Positions 18,118 to 27,240 of a stretch of 64,000 bases of DNA are shown piece after piece (the first letter of the stretch is position 1; each line of letters opens with the position of its first letter). The notes below the pieces were generated by a model. The model was not told where the DNA came from and ran no database searches. It saw nothing but the letters and a program-made list of their open reading frames with translations. Origin of the DNA: JAKQIM01 sp029557965 (GTDB taxonomy: Bacteria > Chloroflexota > Anaerolineae > Anaerolineales > UBA4823); the NCBI GenBank assembly GCA_035341015.1, contig DAOQUL010000004.1:1-64000 (forward strand), read 5' to 3'. The position numbers were made by a program, and so were the translations under genes.

Positions 18118-19602
18118 ATGCCAACGGCAAAGCTTACGAGCATTTCTGCTATCATCAACCAAGTACGCTCCACCAACATTCAGCGCATCTTCAAAGAGCC
18201 TGTTCTGCTGTTCACGGCAAGTCGATACGTTGGGTATGGATTGGTTGTTATCCGAGGTTTGTTGTTAGCAAAATTTCTAGGGCCAACCTTATTCGGCACG
18301 TGGGGCTTCATCACCCTCTTAGAACAGTATCTCACTTATTCAAATTTTGGCATCCAATACTCCGTTACAGTTAAGCTGTCTACTCAAGATTCCGAAACCC
18401 AGGTTTCAAGAAGCCAGGTCATCAGCGCGGCATTTCTTACTTCAATTTTGTTTTCGCTTATCTTGTTCATTTTAGGGCTCTGGGTGCAGACCCGGCAAGT
18501 AGAATTATTTGAGAAATACACCTTTAACCGCTATGCCATCCTGCTTGGGTTATGGGTGGGCTTGGTTAATTTACAACAAGTGTTGATCAATACGTACCGC
18601 GTCTATAACAAACTGCTGCGTATTGCGATCAGCGAGCTTCTGGTTGCCATTACACCTCTGATCGCAGTATTCTTCTTCAGAGGCGAGGCATTGATCATTG
18701 CATCTTTGGCATCCGCAGCCGGGGCCGCTTTGCTTTCGATAGCTGTTTTTACCTATAAACCCCCATTCAAATGGACCCTTCAAATCTCAAGGGGAATCAT
18801 TCACAGCTTACTCATCGTTGGCCTATCACTCCTGGTGTATAACGTCAGTTATAACCTGATCACCATGGTGGGTAGAACTATCCTCAGCGCTTACTATTCT
18901 AACGAGCAAATGGGCTTCTACTCGTTTGCAAACAGCATCACCTATGCCACCTTGCTCGGCTTTAAGGCCATCCTATGGGTAGCCTTTCCCTCTATTTTGC
19001 ACAGCACCCGCAGCACAGTTGCCAATGAAGAAGCCGCACAAACCGTTCAGAAAGTAAACAACCTTTTCAACACCAGCGTTTTTCTCTCGATCTTTGCCCT
19101 AATCATTGTCAGCCCGGTTCTCTTTTTATTCTTGCCTCAATTTGCGCCATCATTCCAAATCTTCTCAATTCTATTGTTAACCCAGGCTATGCTGTTACTA
19201 TCGTTTGGATATAACTCGCTGGCAATTGCGCGCAATGAACAAATGAAGGTTGCCGGGATAAGTATCATCACAGTGGTAATTGTTGGTGGACTAGGATTTG
19301 CATTTGCTTTACTCAAACTGCCTGCGGTTTGGATTGCAAGTGCAGTATTTTTGGGCAGCTTTATCTATACTCTGCTGCAGGTGCGTTTGGGATTCAAGGT
19401 AATCCAGCCGACCGGTAGATTGAAAGAGTATTTTCCTCAAGTCTTTTCTCCCGGCACCATCCTTGCTGTTTGGATTGCTTACATTGGCACCATGCTCGAC
19501 TTTACTTTTCTAAGCACAATCATTGCATTGGCAATCTACATCTTGACCAATCGCGGCAAAGTTCGTATGTTGTGGCAGTATGCCATTAAGAAATTTAGTT
19601 AA
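18118..19602 (+). CDS. Second Wzx/MOP-family oligosaccharide flippase
   Basis: 494 residues, ATG 18118, with a TATAAT at 18091-18096 inside the end of legB that could drive it. Fourteen or so hydrophobic segments, beginning FLGPTLFGTWGFITLLEQYLTY, typical of polysaccharide flippases. Last gene of the nonulosonate block; it may export the nonulosonate-bearing glycan. It shares little visible sequence with the flippase at 7467-8792, so the two probably serve different lipid-linked substrates. Confidence 0.87.
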   Translation: MPTAKLTSISAIINQVRSTNIQRIFKEPVLLFTASRYVGYGLVVIRGLLLAKFLGPTLFGTWGFITLLEQYLTYSNFGIQYSVTVKLSTQDSETQVSRSQVISAAFLTSILFSLILFILGLWVQTRQVELFEKYTFNRYAILLGLWVGLVNLQQVLINTYRVYNKLLRIAISELLVAITPLIAVFFFRGEALIIASLASAAGAALLSIAVFTYKPPFKWTLQISRGIIHSLLIVGLSLLVYNVSYNLITMVGRTILSAYYSNEQMGFYSFANSITYATLLGFKAILWVAFPSILHSTRSTVANEEAAQTVQKVNNLFNTSVFLSIFALIIVSPVLFLFLPQFAPSFQIFSILLLTQAMLLLSFGYNSLAIARNEQMKVAGISIITVVIVGGLGFAFALLKLPAVWIASAVFLGSFIYTLLQVRLGFKVIQPTGRLKEYFPQVFSPGTILAVWIAYIGTMLDFTFLSTIIALAIYILTNRGKVRMLWQYAIKKFS

Positions 19603-19617
19603 TCCGAGGAGAATCCC

Positions 19618-20938
19618 ATGACCAAGCGCAATCATATCCTGGCTGTCTTTGCCATCTCAGCGATGCTCATTCTTGCGGGTTTACTGGCAGTCCGTACCCC
19701 CAGCCTGGCTGCTGGGACCACTTCGACCTATTTGCCGATTGCCTTCAAGCGCTACCCGGCCCAAACCATCTTTGGGATGGAACTCCAAGTCAGCAAAGCC
19801 GGCATGGAAGCATTCAAAGCCNNNNNNNNNNNNNNNNNNNNNNNNNNNNNNNNNNNNNNNNNNNNNNNNNNNNNNNNNNNNNNNNNNNNNNNNNNNNNNN
19901 NNNNNNNNNNNNNNNNNNNNNATGTACGATGCCGTGGCGCGCTATTCGCAGCCGCCCTACAATGTCAAATACTGGGAAATATGGAACGAACCCGATGCGG
20001 TTTACTCTCCCACCAGCCCCAACGGCCCTTATGGCTGCTGGGGCGACCCAACCGACCCGTATTATGGCGGCGGGTATTATGCCAGCATGCTGCAGGCCGT
20101 TTACCCTCAGATCAAGGCGGCTGACCCCAACGCCATCGTCTTAGTAGGCGGCTTGCTGCTAGACTGCGACCCACGCCCGGTGAACGGCGGCCCCAGCTAC
20201 TGTGCCCAGTGGGGCAACAATGAACTCCCACCCATGTACTTCGAAGGCATCTTACGCAACAATGGGGGCAATTATTTTGACGGCATCTCGTTCCATGCCT
20301 ACGACTACTTCTACTACACCAGCCCCGAGCTGGGCCATTATGCCAGCGTGATCTGGGGCAGCTACTGGAACACCACCGGTCCGGTTGGGCCGGTCAAGGC
20401 GGCCTTCATCCGCCAGCTGTTGGCCCAATACAACGTCACCGGAAAGTTCCTGGTTAACACCGAATCGGCCCTCATCTGCGGCGGAGCGAACGATGCCCCG
20501 GGCGGCGCAGGCTGTGAAGCAGACCCCGGCTCACTCTACGAGCAAACCAAGGCCCGCTATGTGACCCAGGCGTACGCCGCCGCCCTGGCTGATGGACAGC
20601 AGGCCAATATCTGGTTCAGCCTCTTTGGCTGGCGCAATTCGGGCCTGATCTACAGCGATCTCTCACCGCGCCCGGCTTACACGGCTTTCCAATTTGCGAG
20701 CGCCGAACTCGCCGGCTTTTCTTTCCAACGCCTGGTCACCGATTACCCGGGCACACAAATTTATGAATTCATAGATAACGGGCGCAACCTGTGGGTGGTT
20801 TGGTCTTTGGACGGGGCCAATCACGACCTGACCCTGCCCTTCACCCCGCTCGCAATCTATGATTTCATGGGAACCAGCCTGCCTGCCAACACATCCCTGT
20901 CCATCAGCCTGGACCCGTTGTTCATTGAGTGGAAGTGA
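19618..20938 (+). CDS. Secreted clan GH-A-like glycoside hydrolase, interrupted by a scaffold gap
   Basis: Begins MTKRNHILAVFAISAMLILAG, a signal peptide ending near SLAAG, after a GGAGAATCCC Shine-Dalgarno sequence. Reading is lost in 100 Ns (19822-19921) and continues in another frame to TGA 20938. After the gap it has NVKYWEIWNEPDAVY, the acid/base Glu in NEP of clan GH-A enzymes, IKAADPNAIVLVGG, YFDGISFHAYDYF and KFLVNTESALIC, the likely nucleophile Glu. The pattern suits GH39/GH5-like hydrolases acting outside the cell. The frame change is most likely due to an unknown gap length, not a mutation. Substrate unknown. Confidence 0.78.
19822..19921. other. Scaffold gap of exactly 100 Ns
   Basis: One hundred Ns, the usual placeholder for unknown length. 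It lies within the secreted glycoside hydrolase gene, whose halves are in different frames across it. Missing sequence probably includes the N-terminal part of the catalytic barrel. Confidence 0.97.
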
Positions 20939-20944
20939 TATAAT
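20939..20944 (+). promoter_or_regulatory. -10 element (TATAAT) 8 bases before the HTH-Kelch gene
   Basis: Perfect TATAAT; a weak TTGTTC at 20918-20923 is 15 bases upstream. Transcription would begin near 20951 and the ATG is at 20953, so the mRNA would be leaderless. No Shine-Dalgarno sequence is present. Confidence 0.55.
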
Positions 20945-20952
20945 CCTCGCAT

Positions 20953-22290
20953 ATGACCAACCTGGAGCCGAGCGAGCTTAGCGAGCGCGAGCGTGAGATT
21001 TTGCGCCTGGTGGCAACCGGGGCAAGCAACAAAGAGATCGGCCAGCGCCTGTTCATTAGCTCCAATACTGTAAAAGTACACCTGCGCAACATCTTCATCA
21101 AGATTGGTGCGGCATCGCGCACCGAGGCCGCCATGTACGCAGTGCGCATAGGGCTGGCTGCTGCGGATGACCGCCCGGCCTTGCATGAAGAGGACGAGAC
21201 CCCGGCGCTGTCCATCACCACCAGCCAGGCCATCCCCGACCCTGGGGCGGCGGCCAGGCCCGCGCCCGGCTTATCCACGCGGCAGTTGATGTTCAGCGCA
21301 GGGCTGATCTTGATGCTCTTGGTTGTGATCATTTTGGGGGCCTGGCTGGCGCGCCGCGGCGGTCTTTGGGGTGCAACCCCGGCCTCGGCAACCACTACGC
21401 CCGCCGAACAATGGAAGGCCTTGCCCAACATGCCCACAGCCCGCCGCGGATTGGCGGCTGTGGGGTATGGGAACCACATTTACGCTGTGGGCGGCGAAAC
21501 CAGCACCGGCATCAGCGGGGTTATGGAATGCTATGAGCCAGCCGCCAACAATTGGAGCACGCTCAGCGCCAAGCCCCTGCCGGTAGCCGACGCCTCTGCA
21601 GCCGTGATCGGCGGGCAGATCTATGTACCGGGCGGGCGCACCACCTCAGGCCAAGCGACCGAGCGCATGGAAATTTACGACCCGGCCCAAGATGCCTGGA
21701 CTGAAGGCCCGGCCCTGCCCCGGCCCATCAGCGCATATGCCCTGGCGGCTTACGAGGGGCAGCTTTTCCTCTTCGGCGGCTGGGATGGGCAGACTTACCT
21801 GGATACACTCTACATATATAATCCCGATCAGCAAGCATGGATCGAGGATGCCCCCATGCCCACCCGGCGGGCCTTTGCTTCGGCGGTGGTCAGCGAGAAC
21901 CTGATCTACGTGGTGGGCGGCACCGCTGACGGCCAACAAGCGCTGGCCACCAACGAGGTGTACCAACCCAACCAGCCAGAAGCGCCCTGGTCACAAGCCG
22001 CCCCCCTGCCGGTGGGGCGCTATGGCATGGGGAGTGCCAACATTGCAGGTGTGATGCACGTCTTCGGTGGGCAGGGAAAAGACCCGGCCCTGGCCGGCCT
22101 GGCCTATGATGCCCAGCAGGGCCGCTGGGGGCAAATCGAAACCCCTCTGCAGCAGAGCCTGGCCTCTCCAGGTGTGGCCACTTTGGGGCCACGCCTATAC
22201 GTGCTGGGGGGCGCAGATGCAGAGGGGTTGAGCAGCCTGGCCTGGGTTTACCAGGCAGTTTACATTATCACACTGCCCATTGTGCGCTGA
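20953..22290 (+). CDS. LuxR-type HTH / transmembrane / Kelch beta-propeller protein
   Basis: 445 residues. Residues about 6-70 are a LuxR/NarL DNA-binding domain (LSEREREILRLVATGASNKE, RLFISSNTVKVHLRNI). A low-complexity linker leads to one membrane segment (about 112-133), then about six Kelch repeats (150-445: IYAVGGETSTG, IYVPGGRTTSG, LFLFGGWDGQTY, IYVVGGTADGQ, LYVLGGADAEG). The layout implies DNA binding inside and a propeller outside, a one-piece membrane-bound regulator. No receiver or kinase domain is present. It follows the secreted glycosidase, so a glycan ligand and glycosidase control are reasonable guesses only. Confidence 0.87.
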   Translation: MTNLEPSELSEREREILRLVATGASNKEIGQRLFISSNTVKVHLRNIFIKIGAASRTEAAMYAVRIGLAAADDRPALHEEDETPALSITTSQAIPDPGAAARPAPGLSTRQLMFSAGLILMLLVVIILGAWLARRGGLWGATPASATTTPAEQWKALPNMPTARRGLAAVGYGNHIYAVGGETSTGISGVMECYEPAANNWSTLSAKPLPVADASAAVIGGQIYVPGGRTTSGQATERMEIYDPAQDAWTEGPALPRPISAYALAAYEGQLFLFGGWDGQTYLDTLYIYNPDQQAWIEDAPMPTRRAFASAVVSENLIYVVGGTADGQQALATNEVYQPNQPEAPWSQAAPLPVGRYGMGSANIAGVMHVFGGQGKDPALAGLAYDAQQGRWGQIETPLQQSLASPGVATLGPRLYVLGGADAEGLSSLAWVYQAVYIITLPIVR

Positions 22291-22320
22291 GCAAATCTCT
22301 TGTGAGATCCACAAGCAACG

Positions 22321-22914
22321 CTATTTGATGGGAATTACACCCAGGTCTATCACCTGGTCGGCTTTCACTTCGATGATCATATAGGCGCCCGTTGCGGGGT
22401 CCTGCATGGGCGCGCTGCCCACAGGCGACCAGAGCACCAGGCCATAAGTGCCCGGTTCAACATCCACAAACAAGAAACGGCCGGTCTGATCCATCACCGC
22501 CAGGGGGTCTTCGCTCTCTGAGAGCGAGATCATCGGGGGGAAGGCAGGGTCACTGGGAGCCAGGGCACGGCCCAGGTACACGGCATTGCCAAAGTATGGT
22601 TGGCCGCCTTCGCCGCCCACCAACAGAAAACCTGTTACCACGCCCAAACCGCTGGCAGGAGATGGCACATCCAGAACAGGAACCATCGTCGGCACCTGGG
22701 ATGTTTCAGCCGTGGTACCTTCTGGCCCCGGATAGGCTGAAATCCCAACCGGCACCGTCGGCTGATTCATCGGATACGGATAAGCGTCCACCGGCTCGGC
22801 AGAGGGCGCCGGCGCATCCGTCGGCTCAAGGGTCTCAGTGATCTCCCCCGCGCTGCAGCCAGCAGTCAAGACGGCGATCAATAATATCGATGCGAGTTTC
22901 CAATAGGTAGACAC
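22321..22914 (-). CDS. Lipoprotein of unknown function
   Basis: About 197 residues from GTG 22914, with GGAG eight bases upstream; a longer start would put residues before the signal peptide. The signal sequence is WKLASILLIAVLTAGC, with lipobox LTAGC, so it should be a lipid-anchored surface protein. A Pro/Thr/Ala-rich stretch follows, then a compact domain (about 105-197) with GFLLVGGEGGQPYFGNAVYL and GRFLFVDVEPGTYGLVLWSP, resembling carboxypeptidase-regulatory-like beta-sandwich folds. No function recognised. Convergent with the HTH-Kelch gene (30-base gap). Confidence 0.7.
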   Translation of the reverse strand: MSTYWKLASILLIAVLTAGCSAGEITETLEPTDAPAPSAEPVDAYPYPMNQPTVPVGISAYPGPEGTTAETSQVPTMVPVLDVPSPASGLGVVTGFLLVGGEGGQPYFGNAVYLGRALAPSDPAFPPMISLSESEDPLAVMDQTGRFLFVDVEPGTYGLVLWSPVGSAPMQDPATGAYMIIEVKADQVIDLGVIPIK

Positions 22915-22991
22915 AGGTTCCACTCCAATAACAAGAATATGCGACATGGGCCAGGGGGTCCAGGCCAATCTAAGGATACTTGATGTTTCGC

Positions 22992-23038
22992 AAAAAAACA
23001 AGGGAAAAATTCACCGCCCGGCACAAGGCCGGGCGGTG
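22992..23038 (-). terminator. Rho-independent terminator of the secreted repeat protein
   Basis: An 11-bp G+C-rich stem (CACCGCCCGGC/GCCGGGCGGTG, 23012-23038) lies 26 bases past the stop at 23065. On the minus strand it is followed by AATTTTTCCCTTGTTTTTTTG. This is the strongest terminator in the first half of the window, suiting a highly expressed single gene. Confidence 0.88.
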
Positions 23039-23064
23039 TAGGGTTGAACAAGGAGCCAGCCGGC

Positions 23065-24513
23065 TTAGCGGTTGAGGCCGTTGGCGGTGGTGAAGCTGTC
23101 GCCAAGCAGGCCAGAGGCAGCCACGTAGGCCAGGTTCGAGATGCCCACCACAGGCTGGCTGCAGTTGATGATCACAGCCGCGTTGTAGGTATCCAGGCCC
23201 GCCACGTTGGGGGCGAACTGCGAGATAGCGCCGCTAGCAGGCAGGGTGTAGTTCACTTCCAGGCCGCCGGCGCTGGGGAAGGTGGCGGTGCAGGTGCCAG
23301 CCACGTTGGTGGTGTTGGCGATCTGGTAGCCACCAGCCCAGTTGTAAGCCGGGAGGTCGGTGATCTGAGCAAAGAAGATGTCATTGCTCTTGGAGGCATC
23401 GGTGAAGGCGTTGTAGGTAGAGCCCTGGCCAATGCGGGTGTCAGGTACCACATCGCCACCGTTATCAGCAGCCAAACCACGGTTGTCTTCGTTGACGATG
23501 GCAATGATGTCTTCGGTAGCGGTGACCACGGCGTTACCAGAGCGGTAGCGCATCTCACCAGCATCCAAGACATCCAGCTCATCGATGTCAGTCGCATACA
23601 GCACCAGGGCTGCATTGGGCTGGATGAGGCCGGTCGTGTGGGTGTAGTTCGTGCCGTTGAAGGTGAAGGTGATGGTGGCGGTGGTGGCGGCGGCGCCAAT
23701 GTTCTGGATGGTCAGACCGCTGTTATAGCCGTAGTAGCGGCGCACAAAGCGGGGGACCAAGAGGGTGGTATCGCCAACCGAGAAGCCGTTGTAGCTGTGC
23801 ATCTGGGAGGTGCCGGCGGCAGTGCCATCGTTGTAGAAGTTGACCGTCACAGCCACTGCACCGGTGCCGGTGATGGTGGCGGCGCCAACAAAGTTGCTGG
23901 GCAGGTCGGCATTCTCAGCCTGGTAGAAGACGTGGTTGCTGTAGCCGGGGATGGTGAGGGTCTCGGTAGCGGCAGCCACATCAGCACCAGTGCGGTTTTT
24001 GTAGCTCAGGGTCACAGAGATCTCTGCATCGGTGGCGTTCTGAACGGCAATGTAAGAGTTCCAGTTGTAGTATGCCTTCATAACCTGGGGGGCATACATG
24101 GTGGTGCTGGTTTCGGCATCGCCGAAGCCGGCGCTGGTGGCCACACGGTTGGGGTTAGCAGCCGTGCCGGCGCCAGCCATGAGCACCTGGGTATTGACGT
24201 TGCAGGCCAGGGGGGCCGAGGACTGGATCATGACCGAGCCCAAGAAGTTGGTGGGCAGGCCTACGGGCGTATCAGGGGTATAGTAGCCCTTGAAGCCGCC
24301 TGCCACGATCGTGTCATTATAAGTCAAGGCAGCGGTTGCTTCGCCTTCCTGGTAGAACTCGAGGGTGATGGCAGCAGGATTGGCTTCGTCCAGGTTCTGG
24401 CACGAAATACCGCTGACCCAATCACCAACGGGCTGCTGTGCAGAGGCCGCCGGAGCAAAGGCCAGGAGCATGGCAGCGACAACCAACAGGGTAAACAGTT
24501 TGTGAAGCTTCAT
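23065..24513 (-). CDS. Secreted repeat-containing surface protein
   Basis: 482 residues with a clear signal peptide (KLFTLLVVAAMLLAFAPAASAQ) and an AAGGAGA Shine-Dalgarno sequence. The mature part is rich in Ala, Thr, Asn, Tyr and Gly. It has about four related beta-type modules each starting with an aromatic-rich unit followed by xxVQN/xxIQN/xxIAN: YYNWNSYIAVQNATDAEISV, YYGYNSGLTIQNIGAAATTA and YNWAGGYQIANTTNVAG. No enzyme motif, LPxTG or anchor is visible. This pattern suggests an extracellular structural or adhesive protein, possibly S-layer-like. Monocistronic, with its own strong terminator. Function not known. Confidence 0.8.
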   Translation of the reverse strand: MKLHKLFTLLVVAAMLLAFAPAASAQQPVGDWVSGISCQNLDEANPAAITLEFYQEGEATAALTYNDTIVAGGFKGYYTPDTPVGLPTNFLGSVMIQSSAPLACNVNTQVLMAGAGTAANPNRVATSAGFGDAETSTTMYAPQVMKAYYNWNSYIAVQNATDAEISVTLSYKNRTGADVAAATETLTIPGYSNHVFYQAENADLPSNFVGAATITGTGAVAVTVNFYNDGTAAGTSQMHSYNGFSVGDTTLLVPRFVRRYYGYNSGLTIQNIGAAATTATITFTFNGTNYTHTTGLIQPNAALVLYATDIDELDVLDAGEMRYRSGNAVVTATEDIIAIVNEDNRGLAADNGGDVVPDTRIGQGSTYNAFTDASKSNDIFFAQITDLPAYNWAGGYQIANTTNVAGTCTATFPSAGGLEVNYTLPASGAISQFAPNVAGLDTYNAAVIINCSQPVVGISNLAYVAASGLLGDSFTTANGLNR

Positions 24514-24678
24514 AATTGAAAGTCTCCTTTTTGGTTTTTAATGATTTGTTCAACCGAGGCTAAGTTTACCCCCTGCGGGGCCTGGGAACAATAATCCTTT
24601 CGGGGTATTTCGGGCCCACACAAGATACAAAAGAGAAATCCCCCCATGTTTTTCCGGTTTTTGCCTAATACTTTTGGA

Positions 24679-25647
24679 TTAGCGGCCCATGCGCTGGTGA
24701 ATGCGGAAGCCCAAGGCGCTCAGCAGCTCGCTGAGCGTCCAAACCAGCCGCGAAAGAACCGCCACAATGACCGCCAGGGGCGCGCCCAGGGCCGGGCCCA
24801 GGATCATGACCATGATGCTCTCGCGCACCCCAATGCTGCCCGGCACGATCAACACCGCCAGGCCGATCAACATGGATGCCGCCAGGGTGAAGGTGAACAG
24901 CCCAAACTGGTCTAAAGACAAGGGCCGCAAGGCCGCTCCCAACACCCAGTAAGACAGGCTCAGTAACAACCATCCAAGCACAATTACCAGCCCAGCCGCC
25001 AACATACGCCAGGGCATCAGGCGCACGTCCGGCGCCAACTTCGGCTGCCGCTTGAGCAGCCAGGCGGCGGCAAAAGGCAAACCAGCCAGGATCAAGAGCA
25101 GGCCGATGCGGGCCGCCCAAAGCCAACCTGTCAGAGAAACAGTTCCCAGCCAGCCTGGCACCAGGGTACCTGGCCAGGCAAGAGCCCCCAGCCACAATCC
25201 TCCCAACACCAACTGAGCCAGTTCCAAGATCATGGCGGCTGCCACGGCCCTGCCTGGCACCCCGGCCTGCCGCGTGAGGTAAGCCTTGCCCAGCAACTGC
25301 CAGGCGTAACCCGGCAGGTATTTGGCCAGGTTTGCAAAGACATGGATGCGTGCCGCCTCGCCCCAGGCAAGCGGCTGGCCGAGCGCGCCTAGCATCAGCC
25401 ACCAACCCAATGCCCCCGCCAGAACCGACCCAATCGAACACAACTCTGATAATGCCACCCAGCCCCAGTTCAGCGTCACCTGCGCCTCACGGATACTACG
25501 CAGGTTGGCTGCCAGATAAAGCAAGCAGAACAAGACGACCAGGGCCTGTACGCCTATGCGCAGCCAGCGGTTATGCAGCCAGGGCCAGCTTTGCACCCGC
25601 TCCTTCAGGCGCATCAACCAGTCTACCAGCCCAGAAAGTCTTTTCAT
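24679..25647 (-). CDS. LPG_synthase_TM (UPF0104/AglD-like) membrane protein
   Basis: About 322 residues from ATG 25647, past the upstream stop; an earlier in-frame ATG would overlap it. Eight or so membrane segments with family features NLAKYLPGYAWQLLGKAYL and the C-terminal ALVIVPGSIGVRESIMVMIL-type motif. The family includes the flippase half of lysyl-phosphatidylglycerol synthase and proteins for lipid-linked sugar handling. It is the last gene of a minus-strand block of methyltransferases and glycosyltransferases, so transport of a lipid-linked sugar is plausible. Confidence 0.82.
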   Translation of the reverse strand: MKRLSGLVDWLMRLKERVQSWPWLHNRWLRIGVQALVVLFCLLYLAANLRSIREAQVTLNWGWVALSELCSIGSVLAGALGWWLMLGALGQPLAWGEAARIHVFANLAKYLPGYAWQLLGKAYLTRQAGVPGRAVAAAMILELAQLVLGGLWLGALAWPGTLVPGWLGTVSLTGWLWAARIGLLLILAGLPFAAAWLLKRQPKLAPDVRLMPWRMLAAGLVIVLGWLLLSLSYWVLGAALRPLSLDQFGLFTFTLAASMLIGLAVLIVPGSIGVRESIMVMILGPALGAPLAVIVAVLSRLVWTLSELLSALGFRIHQRMGR

Positions 25648-25666
25648 CACCAATGAATACCCGGTG

Positions 25667-26500
25667 CTAAGCTTTGCTGCCGATGGCAAAAATGTCGTTG
25701 CAGAACACCCAACGAAAAGGATAAATATGGGCCAGCGCCCGCATACTCACCCGGACCAGGCGGCTGTCCTCGTATTCATACGATTGGATCGGGTGCAGCC
25801 ACACCCGCGCCTTGAAACCGCTTTCTAACAGGGCCCGGCGCAGCCTGGTGGGGGTTTGTTCATTAACATGCACATGCGAATATTTCCAGCGCGCCCGCGG
25901 ATCTGCCGGAAGGTGCTGGCCGCGCAGCCGTTGCAGCAGGCGGTAGAGCGGATACCCATAATGGTAATACCACAGGTTGGGCATGGTATGCACAACCAGG
26001 CGACCTCCGGGGCGCAAAATGCGCCAGGTTTCATCCAGGGCGGCCTTCAGCTCATGGGGCAACAGGTGTTCAACCACATCCAGCATAAAGACCACATCCA
26101 CACTGCCGCTAGCAAAAGGCAGGGCCCCAGAGGCGTTGGCCTGCTGCAGTGCCCAGGAGGCGCAGGGTACAGACTGCGCAAAGACCGTCTTTAACGCTTG
26201 CTGGGCCAGGCCAAGCGCCGGGCGGGCGTAATCCAGGCCCCAGGTATACGCACCGCGCCGGGTGCAGTGCAGCACCAGCTCACCACGCCCACAGCCAATA
26301 TCCACCACCCTCATCCCCGCCTTGATCTGGGCCAATTCTAAGGGCATCGCCAGGCGCATGGGCAGGCGCTCGCCGCCCGAGCTCTTAAATTCCTCGTAAC
26401 CCTGGCAGCAGGTCTCGTAGTACTCAAGCGTGTAATCTTCTGCCGGGATGGGGGCAGGCTGATCGCCGGCCTGGTTTTTCAAATCATTTTTGCTGCTCAT
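25667..26500 (-). CDS. Class I SAM-dependent methyltransferase (first of pair)
   Basis: About 277 residues from ATG 26500, which overlaps the upstream stop in TGATG. Motif I is MRVVDIGCGRGELVLHC, motif II-like GLDYARPAL, and the acidic-post segment VDVVFMLDVVEHLLPHELKA and LRPGGRLVVHTMPN follow. It resembles UbiE/COQ5-type methyltransferases used in secondary glycan decoration. The C-terminal part (about 190-277) is specific to this subfamily. Acceptor unknown; with its neighbour it may methylate two positions of a glycan. Confidence 0.83.
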   Translation of the reverse strand: MSSKNDLKNQAGDQPAPIPAEDYTLEYYETCCQGYEEFKSSGGERLPMRLAMPLELAQIKAGMRVVDIGCGRGELVLHCTRRGAYTWGLDYARPALGLAQQALKTVFAQSVPCASWALQQANASGALPFASGSVDVVFMLDVVEHLLPHELKAALDETWRILRPGGRLVVHTMPNLWYYHYGYPLYRLLQRLRGQHLPADPRARWKYSHVHVNEQTPTRLRRALLESGFKARVWLHPIQSYEYEDSRLVRVSMRALAHIYPFRWVFCNDIFAIGSKA

Positions 26501-27240
26501 CAACGTTTTACCATGATCCAATTATAGTTGGGATAGAAGGGCGCCAGGCCGCGCAGAACGCCATCGGGGATGGCAGATAACCAGGGGTACTTCTCCACCC
26601 GCTCACCCACCCCAAAGCGCTGCGGCTGGCGCAGCATGCGCCAGGTGTAATCGTGAATCTCGAAGTTACGCCATAAACGGCGGATCTGCCCATAGAACAG
26701 GGGATATGCATCATACGCCTGGCCGCGCTTGAAGAGGCGCATATAAGCCGAGGCCAGGGGGCGGGGCAGCCAGGAGAGGAAAGGCAGCCAATAATGCTCT
26801 TCGATCACAGCCAGGCGGTTGGGGCCGCTGAAGAAGCACACGCCGCCTGTGCGGAGCACGCGCTCGACTTCCCTGGCCAGGGCTGGCTGGTCGGTGACAT
26901 GCTCATAAACCTGGGCACAGATCACAACGTCAAAGCTGGCATCTGCAAAAGGCAAGCTGTGCCCGCTGCCCAAGGCATAATGCGAAAGGGATGTCTCTGC
27001 ACCGCGCCTGGCACTGGTTTCGACTGCCTGGTAAACGGCAGGGCGGTCCACATCCACCCCGACCATAGACTTGAAATGAGGCGACAGGGCAGCGCTGATG
27101 ATGCCCAGTGAACAACCCACATCCAGGCAAGCGTGGGCGTGCAGGTCTGTGCCCAAATAATCTTGCAAGATCGCCAGGATCTTCTCAGCTTTGCGGGCAC
27201 GGTCGGCGGCGGCATGGCAGTGTGAACCGGCAGTGTTCAT
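26500..27240 (-). CDS. Class I SAM-dependent methyltransferase (second of pair)
   Basis: 246 residues. Motif I is LDVGCSLGIISAAL, then VGVDVDRPAV, FDVVICAQVYEHVTDQPAL and VLRTGGVCFFSGPN. The start overlaps the GT4 stop (ATGA), and the end overlaps the next methyltransferase start, so the three are translationally linked. Similar in size to glycan O-methyltransferases. Substrate unknown. Confidence 0.83.
   Translation of the reverse strand: MNTAGSHCHAAADRARKAEKILAILQDYLGTDLHAHACLDVGCSLGIISAALSPHFKSMVGVDVDRPAVYQAVETSARRGAETSLSHYALGSGHSLPFADASFDVVICAQVYEHVTDQPALAREVERVLRTGGVCFFSGPNRLAVIEEHYWLPFLSWLPRPLASAYMRLFKRGQAYDAYPLFYGQIRRLWRNFEIHDYTWRMLRQPQRFGVGERVEKYPWLSAIPDGVLRGLAPFYPNYNWIMVKR

Noticed and set aside
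23044..24519. 491-codon open frame opposite the secreted repeat protein
   Set aside because: It is the antisense of a gene with signal peptide, ribosome site and terminator. Its Gly/Val/His-rich sequence is a shadow of the Ala/Thr/Asn-rich codons.
24665..25441. Long minus-strand frame overlapping the LPG-synthase-like gene
   Set aside because: Shifted-frame shadow rich in Gly/Arg; the membrane protein frame has clear family motifs.
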